A stretch of 64,000 nt of DNA from Sepiola atlantica (GCA_963556195.1 OY744520.1:2218001-2282000); one strand, 5' to 3'. Shown: positions 24,760 through 37,402, counted from the first letter of the stretch. Translations and numbers: made by a program. The notes: a model not told the origin generated them from the letters alone.

Positions 24760-25630
24760 TAACTACCTCATTCCTCTGTGAATTCGCCCTGTGTAATTGG
24801 TTCCTGTGGTAATAAATCGATATCGAATAACCTGTTTACCGCCAACCAATTTACGCCGAAAATTTACTGAGAGATTGCTTCTTGCTCTGATGATTAATCT
24901 GGATTGTTTGTTGATAATCGTAAGGCTACGCTTTCAGAGTGGGTGGACTGATGTGTCAATAAACCAGCATTTTCAACTGCGATTTCAACAAGGTAGCCCC
25001 TCGCTCGTCCGTGGAGTATGTTTATTTAACTTCTGTTTGAGCGGGACAGGTCACACGATAAACACACGGGCTTCAAAAGTAGAGTTCATTTCGACACAAC
25101 TGCATATTAATGAAACAGTAAGGATGTATTATTCATTCGTGATGATTTTTATTTTTTGTTACAATATTCTCTCTTTTCCGATAAGGTTAGCCACGATTGC
25201 ATTTTATATTTTTAAAAAGAGGTTAAATATATTCGTCGATCTTTCACGTGTACGTTTGAAATGACATTTTTAAAGGCTACACCCCTCTCTATCTGTCAGT
25301 CTGTCAGTTCGCTACTCGGTCTGTCACGCTTTTGTTTAAAATAGTAATTTCATCAAAATGTACTGTTACATAATGAAGGCGTTTGTTTAAATGGAAATAT
25401 TTCAGACACCTTAAGACCATAGGTGACCTCAGAGTGGAAGTCGACGAAACAACGTAACTTCCAGACGGAGATTTGGTCTCTTAGCTGGCGATACTTCAAG
25501 TAGTAAATACGTGTCTAGTGCAACCTCCCAATGGACGCGCGCAAGGTAACTAGCGAGACGAGCTATTCATCTATTTATCTGTGTCTTTATCACTCTTTCT
25601 CACTTTTCATTATTTTATATTTTTACGTCT
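24760..25630. other. Spacer between the two minisatellite blocks
   Basis: It is less AT-rich than its flanks. It holds a 155-codon plus-strand frame (24,797-25,264) without a recognisable domain, and two phrases related to the 49-bp satellite family (TTTCACGTGTACGTTTGAAAT at about 25,241 and CTGTCACGCTTTTGTTTAAAA at about 25,320). Confidence 0.4.
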
Positions 25631-25639
25631 TTAATCAGT

Positions 25640-26890
25640 TTTTTTCTCTTCTTTAAGATTTTACTCTTCATAAAAGTACGATTTTTTGTCGATTTGTTAC
25701 GCTTTTAAGGAAAGTCGATTCTTTATTATTTTGCTCTTCCAAAGAATACTGCTCTTTACGATTTTACGCCTTTTAAAATAATTTCCCTTTCTAGAAATAT
25801 TCTTCTATGATTATTTACTTGTTACATGAGTTCAATTGTCCTAAAACTACAATTCTTTACAATATTTCTGTTTTCTTTGAAATACGATCTTTTACGATTC
25901 TACCCTTCTGTAAAGTATTTAAATTTCTATTATTTACTCTTTTTATGAAATACGATTATCTGCGTGTTCTTTATGTTAATTACCTTTTTCAGGAAATACA
26001 ATTTTTTAGTATTTTCCTTCCTAAAAGTACCATGACTTACGATTCTTTATACTATTCAAAAAAGACGTTGCTTTACAAATGTCCTTCCTTAAATGTACTG
26101 ACTTGATATATTTTCATGTTATTTTAAGAAATACAATTCTATACGATTGTTTTCTGTCTAAAAATATTGTTTTATCCGTTTATTCTCGCTAATTTCGAGA
26201 ATACGATTCTTTACTATTTTGTACCATACTTAAAATTACTGTTAACTATTATTATTAAATTTTTTGCGAAGTAATGTATTAAAGGTAATGTACTGATATT
26301 TAAACATTTTAGGAAATGCTTTAGGATTTTCCTTTTTAATACATGGTTGCGTACAATTCTCTCCCCTTTTTACAAACACGATTCTTTACAATTTTTTTCC
26401 TAAAATAGTGTTCTATAGAATTATTATAATATTAGATATTTTCCAACGTTTCCTTTCTAAAAATGAGTGTCTTTACGATTTCTATGTTCATTTTTATTCA
26501 ATAATTTATGATATTTCCTTTCTTATAATTACTGATCTTTTTACCATTTATGCTTTTGAGAAAATGCGGTACTTCACAATTTTTATTGTCCTAAACTAAG
26601 ATGTTTACGCCCTTACGTACAAGTTTTTATGATTGATTTTCAATGTTTTTTTAACGATTTTCCATTCCGTAAAGGTACCGTGCTTCATGATCTTTGAGCG
26701 TTCAAGAAAATACCATTCCTTATGATTTTATATTCTTATAACTTCTATTCTTTACCAATCTTGACGACTTTTAGGAGATATAATTTTTACGATTTTCCAT
26801 TAAATAAATGTATCATTGTTTATGATTATTTACGATTTTTTTTACATATTTTTACAATTATATTTTTAAGGATTTGACAAATGTTTCCAT
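25640..26890. repeat. Decayed minisatellite, right block (pyrimidine-rich)
   Basis: Units of roughly 30-40 bp built on TTCTTTACGATTTT and AAATACGATTC recur along 1.25 kb (for example near 25,755, 25,885, 26,036, 26,197 and 26,471). The sequence is the complement of the left block, so together they form an eroded inverted pair about 900 bp apart. Confidence 0.65.
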
Positions 26891-26939
26891 TCCTGAAAGA
26901 TGTATTTCACTTGTCCATATTTTAAAAATAAGTTATAGT

Positions 26940-27125
26940 TACGTTTACGTATTTTTTTTAGATGAGGATTGTTTATTTGTATTATTAAGACTACTATTCT
27001 CATCTTGCTTGTTATAGTCACAAGGTTTTCTTTCGATGTAATATCTGACCTTCTTATAGGTGTATTTTTTCGAATTTGAAAATGTCGTACAAGTTCTCTG
27101 TTTCGACAGAAATATTCCATAGTTC
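26940..27125 (-). repeat. Fragment of the tRNA-SINE body seen at 54.2 kb
   Basis: It aligns by eye to 54,218-54,370: TTTAGATGAGG..TTGTTT, ACTACT.TTCTCATCTT, CACAAGGTTTTC..TCGATGTAA against CGCAAGGTTTCGGCCGATGTAA, and TTCTGTTTCGACAGAAAT. It has the same orientation as the better preserved copy and lacks the tRNA-like head. Confidence 0.55.
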
Positions 27126-27199
27126 AACTAGAAGGTTCGCAAGTTCTAAAAGGTTCACTTGAGAAAATCACAGGATACTTCTTCCAAACCCTTGTGAAT

Positions 27200-28083
27200 A
27201 TAACAACTAACCAACGAATAGTACCCATAATTATCAAAACAATACCAATAATTGATTCACATATATAGCATCATCATGCATCAAACACAGTGCAATCTCA
27301 ACAGCTGCACTGTGGAATTCCTCACCAATCAGTTAATGCAATTATTGTCACTTGAAACCGTACACTTTATACTATTTGGGGGCATAAGTCTTTTCTGCAT
27401 ATAATATATATTTTGTTATCACTGAAAACGATGGTGGGTAATAGTCACTATTTATTTTATAAATGTTAGTACTACAGACATAAGCTTCCTTAGTATTTCT
27501 CCAGATAAATCTTACTTTTAATATTTATGCAGTCTATTATAGGAATTAGAGTGTGTAAATCTCATCTACAATTTCCCCCTCTCGTTGGTACCTATGCTTA
27601 TGTAAAACTTAGTGAGTTATAATCTACCTAAGACAATTATAGAATCATACCCGGCGACTACTGATGCATGATGTATACTTTTTCTGGCAATCTGCCTAAT
27701 TTTCATTCTTTGCCCATTCGAAGATTCCTAATCGTATAAAATGTTATCATTCTGTATTCACTTGCCTACTCATAAGTATAAAGTTTGTCATAAGGTCAAA
27801 CTTAATGTTGATGAAATCCAACTCCACCAAAACAGAATCTCTGTATCGGAAAACAAAATAGCTTCAGACTAAAGTGTCTCCTTTTCCGACCGAGCACAGA
27901 ACATATATTACATTTAGATTTCTTATTTGCTAAGAGAATAGTGATACAATTTAAACACACTTTTACTCTTTGTGACTCATTCATGAACGTATTTTTTCCT
28001 AATTCAATGTAACTTTAGCAGTCGCCACAATACCACATTTACTCGATGGGCTACTCTATTTAAAATATACCCACTCGTCTGAA

Positions 28084-28085
<2 letters not shown>
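27200..28085. other. No gene recognised
   Basis: AT-rich DNA without motif-bearing frames or clear repeats. Confidence 0.45.

Positions 28086-28089
<4 letters not shown>

Positions 28090-28132
<43 letters not shown>
28090..28132. repeat. (AT)n microsatellite
   Basis: An AT run of about 43 bp. Confidence 0.95.
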
Positions 28133-28135
<3 letters not shown>

Positions 28136-28139
28136 CCAA

Positions 28140-29880
28140 TTGGAATAAAATAGGGAACAGGAAAACTACATAAGACAATTAGTAAGAACCTCTCCCAACC
28201 ATTTCTAAGATAGTCTGCTCATAGTTTTCTTGCTAAATCGGGAATCTCTGATTCCCCTCATTTAGACACAATGACTTGTGCGAACACCATGCTTTCTCTT
28301 TCCCCAATTGAGCTTGGGTACAAGGCTAGAGAAGTCTGTTACACAAATTGCAGACAAAAATAATGCACATAGTCCGTAAACGATGATAGAAAAGCTGTAC
28401 ATAACGCAAGCCTTTAGGATTTTTTCGACACCAAGTATTAACTGATATATTCACCTCTGACTGTACTTCCGACCAATTTCTCTCGAGCTAGCAATATGGT
28501 CCGAACCTGCACGGTGAGCATACGAACTTGGCCATGAATCCAGCAGAAAGAATCAGTTACAAGTTTTACGGCCAACTAGAAGTTGGTGAGGACTCAACGT
28601 CTTTATTCCCATCTGACGGCTGTTCGACAGAGATTTCACATTCTTTCTTTGGCGGAAAAATAACTCAGTACCGACCGACCGGGGGACATTTTTATTTCTT
28701 GACGGACAATCGGCAGTTTTTAATTTAAAGTATTTGCGATCAACATGTTTACCTGAATGCTTTCAAATATATCTATTATCAATATAGAATGACTGTTTTT
28801 TATCAAGGATGGCAATCTACTAAAACAATATTGGCATTACTTTTTATTGATTATTCCGAATACCCAAAAGGGAAACCGAAATATAGAAATAGCAAAAAAG
28901 AAAATTAAAAGAATAAAAAGAAATGAATAAATAGTCCTGATAGCAATTACTACAGTATACCCTGCAAGCATTTATTTATAAAAATCATACTTTCTTTTAG
29001 TTACACAGAAGGGAAAAGGCTTAATAACATATAAGCTTGTACGGTTCTCATTCTCTTCTTAATAAAAAGCCTATCTGATACTAACTGACAGTCTAATGCT
29101 AACTATATTACCTATTACAGTATGGTTCTGCTCGGTCTGGAAGCAATGCTCCCAGGCATTACCTCCTCCTTTGAGATGAGGTTTGCTTCATGGCGATAGC
29201 ATAAAAGGCCCTTACCAGGGAACACGGACGTATTCGATCCAGGTAATTTTCCAGAAATCTCCTTAGAGGGAGAAAGACTACCTCTATCTTATAAAACTGA
29301 CTTTATCTCCAACCTTGCTGAAGTAGAAAGTCGACAATAAACTGCGTATTCTCTAAATATTCCATCGCATTCACTTGTTCCTTTTCGAATTTTTTTCTCT
29401 TCGCTCTCTCTTTCGTTGACGTCTCGAGGAGATTCCTTTTTCTTTCTATCTAACAGATTTGAAGACGTCTGTTTTAGCATCACTTATTTCATTGTACGCT
29501 TACACCCCAGTATTTAGGCTGCTTCAGTATTATTAGATTGGGATACTGTTAAGGAAAGATAGAGAACAACTGTAGGACATTTGCCCCATCCGTAATTATA
29601 AGAGTAATAAATAATATGCTTGTTTCTTATCAAACTTACAAAAACGAAATGATACCTTTGTCGGATCAATAATTTTGATTGATCCCTGGCGATAGCCAAT
29701 GTCAAAGGGCATATAAACTCACTTTTAAAGATACTTTTATGTTTCTACTGACACAAAAAAATTATCTTCATCATGTATGGACACGGTAACATATTATAAC
29801 CATTTCACTGGCGAATGTGTTTTAGACGTACCCCTCCATCTAGCTCCAAATGTATTTATTTGCTTGATGTGCGAACTCAG
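28140..29880. other. No gene recognised
   Basis: Contains a 66-codon plus-strand frame (28,528-28,728) of balanced composition but no recognised motif. A phrase near 29,153 (CCAGGCATTACCTCCTCC) resembles units of the decayed minisatellite at 58.6 kb on the opposite strand. Confidence 0.4.
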
Positions 29881-29881
29881 T

Positions 29882-29944
29882 ATGTATGTATGTGTAAGTG
29901 TGTGTGTATGTGTGAGTGTGTGTGTGTGTGTGTAAGTGTGTGTG
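29882..29944. repeat. (GT)n microsatellite with TATG start
   Basis: GTATGTATGTGTAAGTGTGTG type repeat, interrupted. Confidence 0.9.
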
Positions 29945-30489
29945 GAGGTCTCAGTTGTCTTTATATGCGGCTTATGCTAATACTAAAGCGATACTTTTGA
30001 GTTTTGTGTCGTCATTCTTAATATAACATCTCAAACGCCACATCTAATTTGGAGGCGACGCTGAATTTCGGGTCTCAAATCTTATTGAAATCAGCAGCAA
30101 AGAAAATGTATTCATGGTGGGGTTCACGCTTACTACAGGACCCCTTTCAAATGTTCAAAACGTCAGGTTAAATGTAAATGTAAAAACAACTACTGACACG
30201 AAAATTGAAAATAGAGACGACACGACTGAAATTATGGGCTTTTATGCCATTAGAGGGGTTTTAACGTGATATATTTAATTTTGTGTAAAGTAAGACTGGT
30301 TTAAAGCGCATTAAAATGAGAGGTAACAAATATAAGCGGGTTTTTATTATAGGCTGTCTGATATACGTGTCTCAACGAAACAATATATCTGAACTTCTTC
30401 AGACAACCAAAATCGTTAACGCATTAACGATGTTTAAACATCAAACTTTATAAATAAACATTACCCTTTAAAGACTATTGTGGTACATG

Positions 30490-30590
30490 ATAAGCACCCC
30501 TGTTATTGGAGCTAGATTCCCCACATTAAAAGCATTGTACCGGACTTTGCCCTCGTGAGGAGGAAAGTAAATCGAGACATTATCAAGTGA
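30490..30590 (+). mobile_element. U2-SINE-like repeat, 3-prime part only
   Basis: It shares GGAGCTAGATTCCCCACATT, then CCCTCGTGAGGAGG and AAGTAAATCGAGAC, with copies at 50.8, 58.4 and 61.0 kb. The U2-like head found in two of the other copies is not recognisable here, so this copy looks 5-prime truncated. Confidence 0.55.
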
Positions 30591-31014
30591 ATAATCGCAG
30601 TGACTATTGCCCTTCTTTCTCTCTGTCTTTTTATTTGTATTCTTGTTTTCTCTGCTTTTGTTTGAAGATTTTTACCGTCTATATATCTCGCTTGTGTCAC
30701 ATCGAAGGAAGGTTCAACAGTCGGTAGTTCACTTCTTCGCACAACAGTCGCGTGAGAGCCAGCTCTCGAATTTTTATGTTTCTCGAAATGGGAAAAATCA
30801 ATTCAATATGTTTATATATGAAATGATTTTTCGCTACTTTTGTATAAAGTGTTCGATTTCAAACATGACTTCCCAAATTAGCTCAGCGAAAATTAATGAC
30901 AACACGCCGAGATAACCAAACCGTATACCGGCGGCATCACACAGTCAAATGGCACAAGGCCATTGCATTTAAGGATCTTTCACAACGTAGGCTTAAACGT
31001 TATAAGCAATTGTA

Positions 31015-31239
31015 TTGCTGCTGTTCGAACCAGGAAATGTAACTATTAAATCCTCCCCGGGAGCTGGAGGTCTGTGGCAGGACGATAAGAGCTATTTTAG
31101 GGCGTCCCGACGGCATGGACAAACCAAAATACACTTCCTACGGAAGGATAGTGTTACACTATTGCGTTTTAATAATTCAAACATAGTTACAGAGAATATT
31201 CCGGCTGCCACATTTGGTCTGTCACGGTTGTTCCTTTGA
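31015..31239 (+). other. Unassigned open frame in GC-richer DNA
   Basis: 74 codons of balanced composition within a slightly GC-richer block (30,920-31,240), for example PGAGGLWQDD. No domain and no second copy in the window are seen. It could be an eroded transposon or chance. Confidence 0.2.
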
Positions 31240-31732
31240 CCCCGTACATCCAATGTTTTCTAAACAAAATATTACACCTTCAAAATCTCCAATTTATATG
31301 ATTAAAATCACAATTATATTTTCTATACTGTCCAGCTAGAAGTTCGTTGACGTAATTTTTCTTTTGATTCATTGTATTTATAACTAAATTAATTTTAACG
31401 AATCTAACATCGCCAGTCAACCATTGACACGGTGTTATAATAAACAGATAATATGAAGGTTTTCTTTTTCTAACAGATATTGAAATAGCTTTGCTGGCTA
31501 AATTTAAAATCAAGTCCACTTCAGAGCTGACGCTAACTGTAGGTTTATAAAGAACCAATCTTAATGTACAGAAAGTGAAAGGGTTTATAATTTTAGGGTT
31601 TCCATGTTGAATCTCTATAGAATACATTTATATTTTCACTAAGAGAACACTAATAAACATTATCAGAACTAAAATTGGCGCCAGTTAACAAACATCTTTT
31701 GATTTTCTTTGCTGAAAAATATTTTATGACTT

Positions 31733-31830
31733 ACTAGCCCTACCAACCCGACTTTGCCCGGGGGCCATTTTACTTGCATATTTGCATCGCCCTTTATTTC
31801 TAACTATACCGTTTATTTTACAAAATGATT
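31733..31830 (+). repeat. Dispersed repeat end with ACTAGC..ACCCG..TTTGCCCGGG box
   Basis: CTTACTAGCCCTACCAACCC and GACTTTGCCCGGG resemble a short dispersed repeat edge common in invertebrate genomes. A related start (ACTAGCGGAACCCGTGTAAA) follows a microsatellite at 63,951. The length of the element is unknown. Confidence 0.45.
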
Positions 31831-31839
31831 CTTTAAAAA

Positions 31840-33950
31840 ATACGATATTAAAATTTCAATGTCATTATTACGGTATCGTTTGGTTAGTAAATTATTAAAT
31901 GAATCAAATTGTTATAACTCTGTCTTAATTTGTTATGGTAATGTTGTTTTAATCTCTATAAAATTATTGGATCGAAATAGCCTCACAAAACTTCAATCTT
32001 TTAATATATGAGGATTTCCTTAATATTTTCAAGACACAAATGACTTTTTATTCAACAATTTAAATGCTTCAAATACTTTCCAGATTTCGAAAGGGTGACG
32101 GAGTGATTAATTCTATTTTAAAGCTATTAACAAAATATTAAAAAGGGTTATATTTTTTCGAAGAAACTGAAAAGCATCATGGTGGATTAAATTTCGTAAT
32201 CAGATGAGTTTTCAAATAGAATTATCAAAATTACATTTTATTTCATGCTATTACATTTTTTATTTCAATAAACTATCGAATTATAATGATAAAAAGTAAA
32301 AATGATAATGAGGAAGTCCAGTGAAGAGAAGAGACACACATATGCACAGAAACAAGAGAAGTGGTCGCACTATAGCAGTAATATAGAGATATGTAGTGAC
32401 ATTAATACGGTTACTGGTGCCCACTTGGCACACACTATGGATCTGCTCAGTATAATTGTTGATTTGTGTACAGGAGATTATTTCCGAACTCCAATGGGGA
32501 TTGCCCAAACTGGGATATGATTCTAAATACACTTCATTGCTTGGTAATTATCCAGAATGGCTTGAAATTGCCAAGAGACATCTTAACAAACAGAGCTTAC
32601 CCGAAAAGGAAACATTCCCACGTGTTTCTTGTCGAGACGTAAAACCAGTGCACACACTCGTTTCTTTGCAATATTGCCTAAATATGTCCGTTTGAATATA
32701 CCCGTTTGAATATAACACGAACCTAATTATTGTTTCAGTTTTAGAAGCGTCTCTGTATCTTCCTGACAGACATCATTAGTGTCGGTAGGTCAGTCTGTCA
32801 CGCATAAGCGTTTTTCAATAAATGTTAGTATTAAAAAAACAGGCTAATCTATATGAGCTTATAGCGAGGCAAGTGTTGTGCAATCATACAACTGCACTAT
32901 TTCCAAACCTACAATTCTTGAGTCTCGTGGCTAGGAGAAGCTCAAAACGTCTGGAGACAATGTTGTGACAACCAGAAGAAGATTTATGTTATTTCAGAGT
33001 TTATTTTTTTACTAGTACAGCTTTTGAACAAGATACAACGGGCGTTTCCTTCGACCTCTTCCAACCGTTTACATGAACAGCAAAATTATGCTGAAGCGCT
33101 TAGCTAATAAGAAGGCTCTACTAGCAGACAACACCTCTTAATGTTTGGAGGATATAACCCCGAAGAGAAAGAGGGGTTCCTGGCGACAGTACCGAACAGC
33201 AACGTCGGAACTCTCGTTCCGACGCTTGCGTTAACTCCAAAAAAACAATCTGTAAATTGTCGAAAATGACTAAAAAACTATCGCAAAAAAAGCTTGTACA
33301 GCTTTTGAATAGGACGAAAAGCGAACTGTTTGTTAAAACCTTAACTATACACAAACCTCGTCATTTAAAAGCTGTAACAGTACACCCCCCCAAAATGCGA
33401 AACGAACTCTGTAAAAATAGTTTTTTTAGTGATTATGTTCTTTACAATGTTTAGTTTATGAATAAAAACACAATTTATCGAAAAAAAGTTGTTAAATTTC
33501 CCGTAAAACCTTTTAAAAATTGTTTGTTTTTTGGTCAAAGAATAAATCAATTGTCATAATAACAAACATACGGTGAGTGTTTTCTTTCATTATTTTTTTT
33601 CTTTTGACAAGAGATAACGAGTTATAAACAGTACACAGCCTTCCCATGCGTCTTTAACTCCAAAACAGGAATGAAGATTCATCGAAACAAAATGACATGT
33701 TGCTCAACCAGTGACTCATAAGCAGCGCTCCGTTATCTCAGATACAACGTCAGAAGGGCGCAATCTACAGTGCCAATGATATATATGCAGTTGCGCCAGT
33801 GGTTGAGATTAAACTTCCCAGAAAAAAATTCCCATTGGCAAGCAGTTCAGAAAAATGGTGCATTCTTGACCGTACAATAAGCAATGCACCACATAAAGAA
33901 TTAGATAGATAGAAATATGATCAACGGTTAGAAGAATGTGGTCATGTTAT
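31840..33950. other. No gene recognised
   Basis: AT-rich sequence. One short perfect hairpin (CGTCGGAAC / GTTCCGACG at 33,202-33,223) and a satellite-related phrase at 32,798 (CTGTCACGCATAAGCG) are the only structures noted. Confidence 0.45.
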
Positions 33951-33954
33951 ATAC

Positions 33955-34215
33955 CGGATTTGTATAGCATTGTATGGTGAAAAAGGGAAACCACCGTCAA
34001 GAAAAACAGACGATAAACGGAGATGAAACACGTAAGAAATAAGAAGAGACATTTGAAAAGACAGCTTCGCGCCTAAACTCTCGATCAGAAAGAGGGTTTA
34101 CTAAATGCCTGGACATATCTTAAAAACAAGCACATCGTTCTTAGCAGGGCAGAACGCGCCAGAAAATAAAAAAAAACGACTAAACCAGAGGAGAGGGTGT
34201 GAACGGTTCGCTCAA
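33955..34215 (+). pseudogene. Possible retroelement coding scrap
   Basis: GC-richer DNA reading as basic, frame-broken peptide (GEKGKPPSRKTDDKRR, then KNKHIVLSRAERARK). This resembles the linker between endonuclease and RT of LINE proteins, but there is no decisive motif. Confidence 0.25.
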
Positions 34216-34219
34216 GAAC

Positions 34220-35050
34220 CATATAGATATGCAAGAAGTCTTTTCAATTAGGTAAAATCATGAGTGTTTAAAACGGAACAAAGCGTTTTAGAAACGCACT
34301 TAAATCAAACACAGTCTGCCGCAAATACCACATCCCACTGGAACAAAATAGTAAGTTGATATGGCCAGATATTCCTCATATCTGCACTTGACCTGAACGG
34401 AATAGTTTTCTTACTCTACAAGATAGGCCCTAAAGTGCTACAGTCGAATTTGAGATTGGCATGAAAAAACCTTCGTATCAGTAACCAGTGCATGGAACAG
34501 AACTCAGAAGTCATGAATCAATTCCTGCTAATTTCACTCTTTAATGTGGAAGGAAGAATATTTTTTGGAGTAATGGCTTCAATACTAACCAAATACCAAA
34601 TAGATATTCAATATAAACCAATAACCAAATATATATATTTACACTTCTCTGCCAAAAAGCTATCCAAAGAGCGAGACAATTATTCATTAGCCAAATCGAT
34701 CCATATAACATCCAAATTAGTCTTGATAACTCTCGCTCTTTAGATAGCCTTTTGGAGTAAGATTGGCAGAAATTGGTTTATGGCTTCTGAGTTCTGTGCC
34801 TTTCTGCTAAGGAGACTATTTTATCGGTAGGTGTACAATACCGAGGCTGTTGTATTTCATTTGGTGAATGGAGTTTAGACCATGCAGTAGTACATTGTGG
34901 ATTTTACAGAAATCATAGTAGTAAGAACTGGTACGACTTTTCTTTGTTCAATGATTTAAAAAGATAATCATTTTTACTCATTCTCACAGCGTTCTGTTTA
35001 AACTACTCTGCTGAACTTCCACGATTTCTCCAACCCTCAATTATTAAGTG
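34220..35050. other. No gene recognised
   Basis: An 83-codon plus-strand frame at 34,492-34,743 has no recognised content. Two near-complementary phrases, CTTCTCTGCCAAAAAGCTATC near 34,644 and GATAGCCTTTTGGAGTAAG near 34,742, bracket about 100 bp. Confidence 0.4.
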
Positions 35051-35084
35051 ATATACGTATACTAAAAATCCAAAATTCTAACGT

Positions 35085-35760
35085 AGACCCCTACTATCAG
35101 GTCTCGTTTTCAGCATTAAGGGTGTACGCCCCAACCTTCCAAAAGTTGACATCCATATACAGGAGACAGAAACCGACCTGTTGTTTCTAATCGAAACTGG
35201 CATAGGCTTGTCTTATCTCAGAATCCTTAAACATGACCTTTAAACGCGACCCAAGATCGACATGGTAATGAAATCTGCGCCTACACCAAGGACGGTCGGT
35301 GGTCTTGGTTGTAGGGACACTTCCTATGAAGACTAATTTGCCATATATGCGTTTCCCCGTTGCGCTTACGCACATCACCGCTTTTATCTTTGTCCTCTAT
35401 CGTCCCCTCACCGACAAAATTGATAATATTTTGTCTTCTCTACCTTTCGCTAGCATTAATGTATGTGGAGACTTTAATGTTCACAATGTTCAGTGGCTTG
35501 TTCACTAAAACGAGACTGAGGAAGAGGGAAGTTTTTGTCACGATTTCTCTCTTGCATATTAGCTTACTCAAATTGTTACACGCGTACCCGATGTCGATGA
35601 ACATTTCGCAAGCCTTCTCTATCTTTTCCTGACAACTTGCTCTGAACAGGGCACATCTCGAATCCTTAGCCGACTCAGTTGTCTCAATAAAAATCCAAAC
35701 GAAGTTCAACAAATCCTGTGATTTCCCTTTTTATCGCAAACTTTACCGATTAGGACGGTT
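35085..35760 (+). pseudogene. LINE apurinic endonuclease domain relic (family A, copy 2)
   Basis: The plus strand carries an eroded endonuclease/exonuclease/phosphatase domain. Signs are IQETETDLLFLIETGI near 35,160, with the Glu of the catalytic ET pair, and VCGDFNVHNVQWLVH near 35,460, the canonical GDFN-H box that holds catalytic Asp and Asn. Frameshifts occur near 35,215 and just after 35,500. In intact LINEs this domain nicks target DNA to prime reverse transcription. It runs on into the linker and the start of RT on the same strand. It is a dead copy. Confidence 0.8.
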
Positions 35761-35779
35761 TAAGATACTTTATATCTTA

Positions 35780-36615
35780 AATCGGCATCACATCTGAAAT
35801 ATCTGAGTGGTGTAGCGCTGGTATCGAGAGCTTTATACTCCCAGAAGATTCCAAGAGATCAGCAGCCAGACATGGTATAGAACTGAATGCACCGCTGGAA
35901 ACAACTATTTCAAATGCTTCCAATAGATGCTCCGAAAACAAAACCTCCATTAATACTGCCCGAAACACCTGCAAACGGGTTACAGAAAACGCTATAGAGT
36001 CTTTTGCCCAACTAGCTAAATCTAAAGTGACCGATCAGAGGCTTGCACGACATACGTTTGGAAAATAAACACAATGGTTTTGAACATAAACAAGGCCTTT
36101 ATCCCAACCAGAATTAACGGACACGAATTTTATCCTCAGCATCTGATGAAGCGAAAGTTTTTATTAAGAACTTTGCAGCAAATCCCCCCCATTGCGATTA
36201 GAGTGACCTATCCCAGAAATCCACCCTTCCATGACTTAAAACAACTTTAAGCGACATCTGAATACGTGTCTGTGATATCGCCAAACTTATCAATAACCTT
36301 GATGCCAAACCGCAACTGATCATAATAACATTTTTCTCATAGTACTCAAGACACTGCAGCCAGAAATAGCTCTTATTTTTACAAAGCTGTTCAATCGTAG
36401 CTTAAGGGAGAAATACTTTCTAAAACCTTGGAAGACTTTGTTGATCTGCTCGTTATTAAAAAAAACACTGGAGATCGGTCTTCGGATTCGCAGTAAAGGC
36501 TGAGCAGTCTTCTGTGCGTCATCAATAATTTGCTTGAATCTGTAATAAATCAAGTAGTTTTCAACCACTTAAACGACAACAATATTTTTTTTACCAGAAT
36601 TACGGATTTCGTCCT
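35780..36615 (+). pseudogene. LINE linker and RT N-terminal relic (family A, copy 2 continued)
   Basis: After the endonuclease the linker reads ARNTCKRVTENAIESFAQLA (near 35,960), then FIKNFAANPP (near 36,155), then the RT entry segment VLKTLQPEIALIFTKLFNRS (near 36,342) and FNHLNDNNIFF (near 36,560). The last two match the family A RT start at 16.7 kb in spirit (pattern of ..AELAPVLCKLYNRS). The element is cut off at about 36,615, where a (GATA/GA)n tract begins, so the palm active site is missing from this copy. Confidence 0.75.
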
Positions 36616-36624
36616 GCAAATAAA

Positions 36625-36672
36625 AAGAGAGATAGATAGATAGAGAGGGATAGATAGAGAGAGAGAGAGAAG
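36625..36672. repeat. (GATA)n/(GA)n microsatellite
   Basis: GATAGATAGATAGAGAGGGATAG followed by a pure GA run. Confidence 0.9.
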
Positions 36673-36898
36673 ATTATCGAAAACGAGGTATAGACACCTT
36701 ATAAAATAAAAGCAGTGGGAGGCGTAACACATCTTATTGTCAGATAGTTATAGTATAGATTGAGTAATAGACGAGTCTCTTGATGAGCTGATTAGACCAA
36801 TTAACAGTAAAATGTAATATTAACAATAAGACGAAGGATATTTTAAGCGATCAAACTATATAGGGAAATGCATTAATGAATAACGTTGATTAAATTAG

Positions 36899-36899
<1 letters not shown>

Positions 36900-36972
<73 letters not shown>

Positions 36973-36979
36973 AATAATC
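36900..36979. repeat. (AT)n-(AAT)n microsatellite
   Basis: A pure AT run of about 58 bp grading into (AAT)n. Confidence 0.95.
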
Positions 36980-37066
36980 CAGGTAAAACATCCACAGGGT
37001 AGTAATCCAAAGAATTTCAACCGGGTTTATAAAAAGTGCTCAATATCAAATAGAGCTTTTATATAT

Positions 37067-37390
37067 GATTATTTTTATTTACATAGACATGTACAAAATC
37101 TGCGACACTAGCATGTCGATGTTATCGATCAACAGCTGTTATAAACTGAGATCTCACCAGGAAGATTTAGAATCCGATCTTAACCTTAGATCATATTTGG
37201 AAAGAATGAAATGGAGAAAAAAAGAAAAGAAATTTAAAATGTCAAAATTTGATAAGTGACTTCCCAAATTTTGAAATTTTAAATTCTAACTCTTCCTGAT
37301 GAGATCTCAGTTTATAACAGCTGTTGATCGATACCATCGACATGCCAGTGTTGCAGATTTTGTACATGTTTGTGTAAATAAAAATACTAA
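37067..37390. mobile_element. Second long inverted repeat between two (AT)n tracts
   Basis: The arms 37,067-37,250 and 37,265-37,390 are reverse complements with an internal deletion of about 55 bp in the right arm. Matching blocks include ACATGTACAAAATCTGC, GCATGTCGATG, ATCGATCAACAGCTG and AAACTGAGATCTCA with their complements. The unit is bracketed by (AT)n tracts on both sides. No coding is seen. It is the same kind of object as the 14.4 kb inverted repeat, with a different sequence. Confidence 0.85.
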
Positions 37391-37392
37391 TA

Positions 37393-37402
37393 ATATATAT
37401 AT

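Noticed and set aside
24797..25264. 155-codon open frame as a host gene
   Set aside because: There is no domain, no biased codon use against the flanks that I can see, and it lies between two decayed repeat arrays and contains repeat-related phrases. Chance cannot be excluded.
36145..36175. CTGATGAAGCGAAAG as a hammerhead core
   Set aside because: There are only three bases between the two core blocks, so no stem II is possible. It lies in LINE coding sequence.
36625..36672. GATA tract as regulatory GATA-factor sites
   Set aside because: It is a simple microsatellite with no neighbouring promoter or gene.
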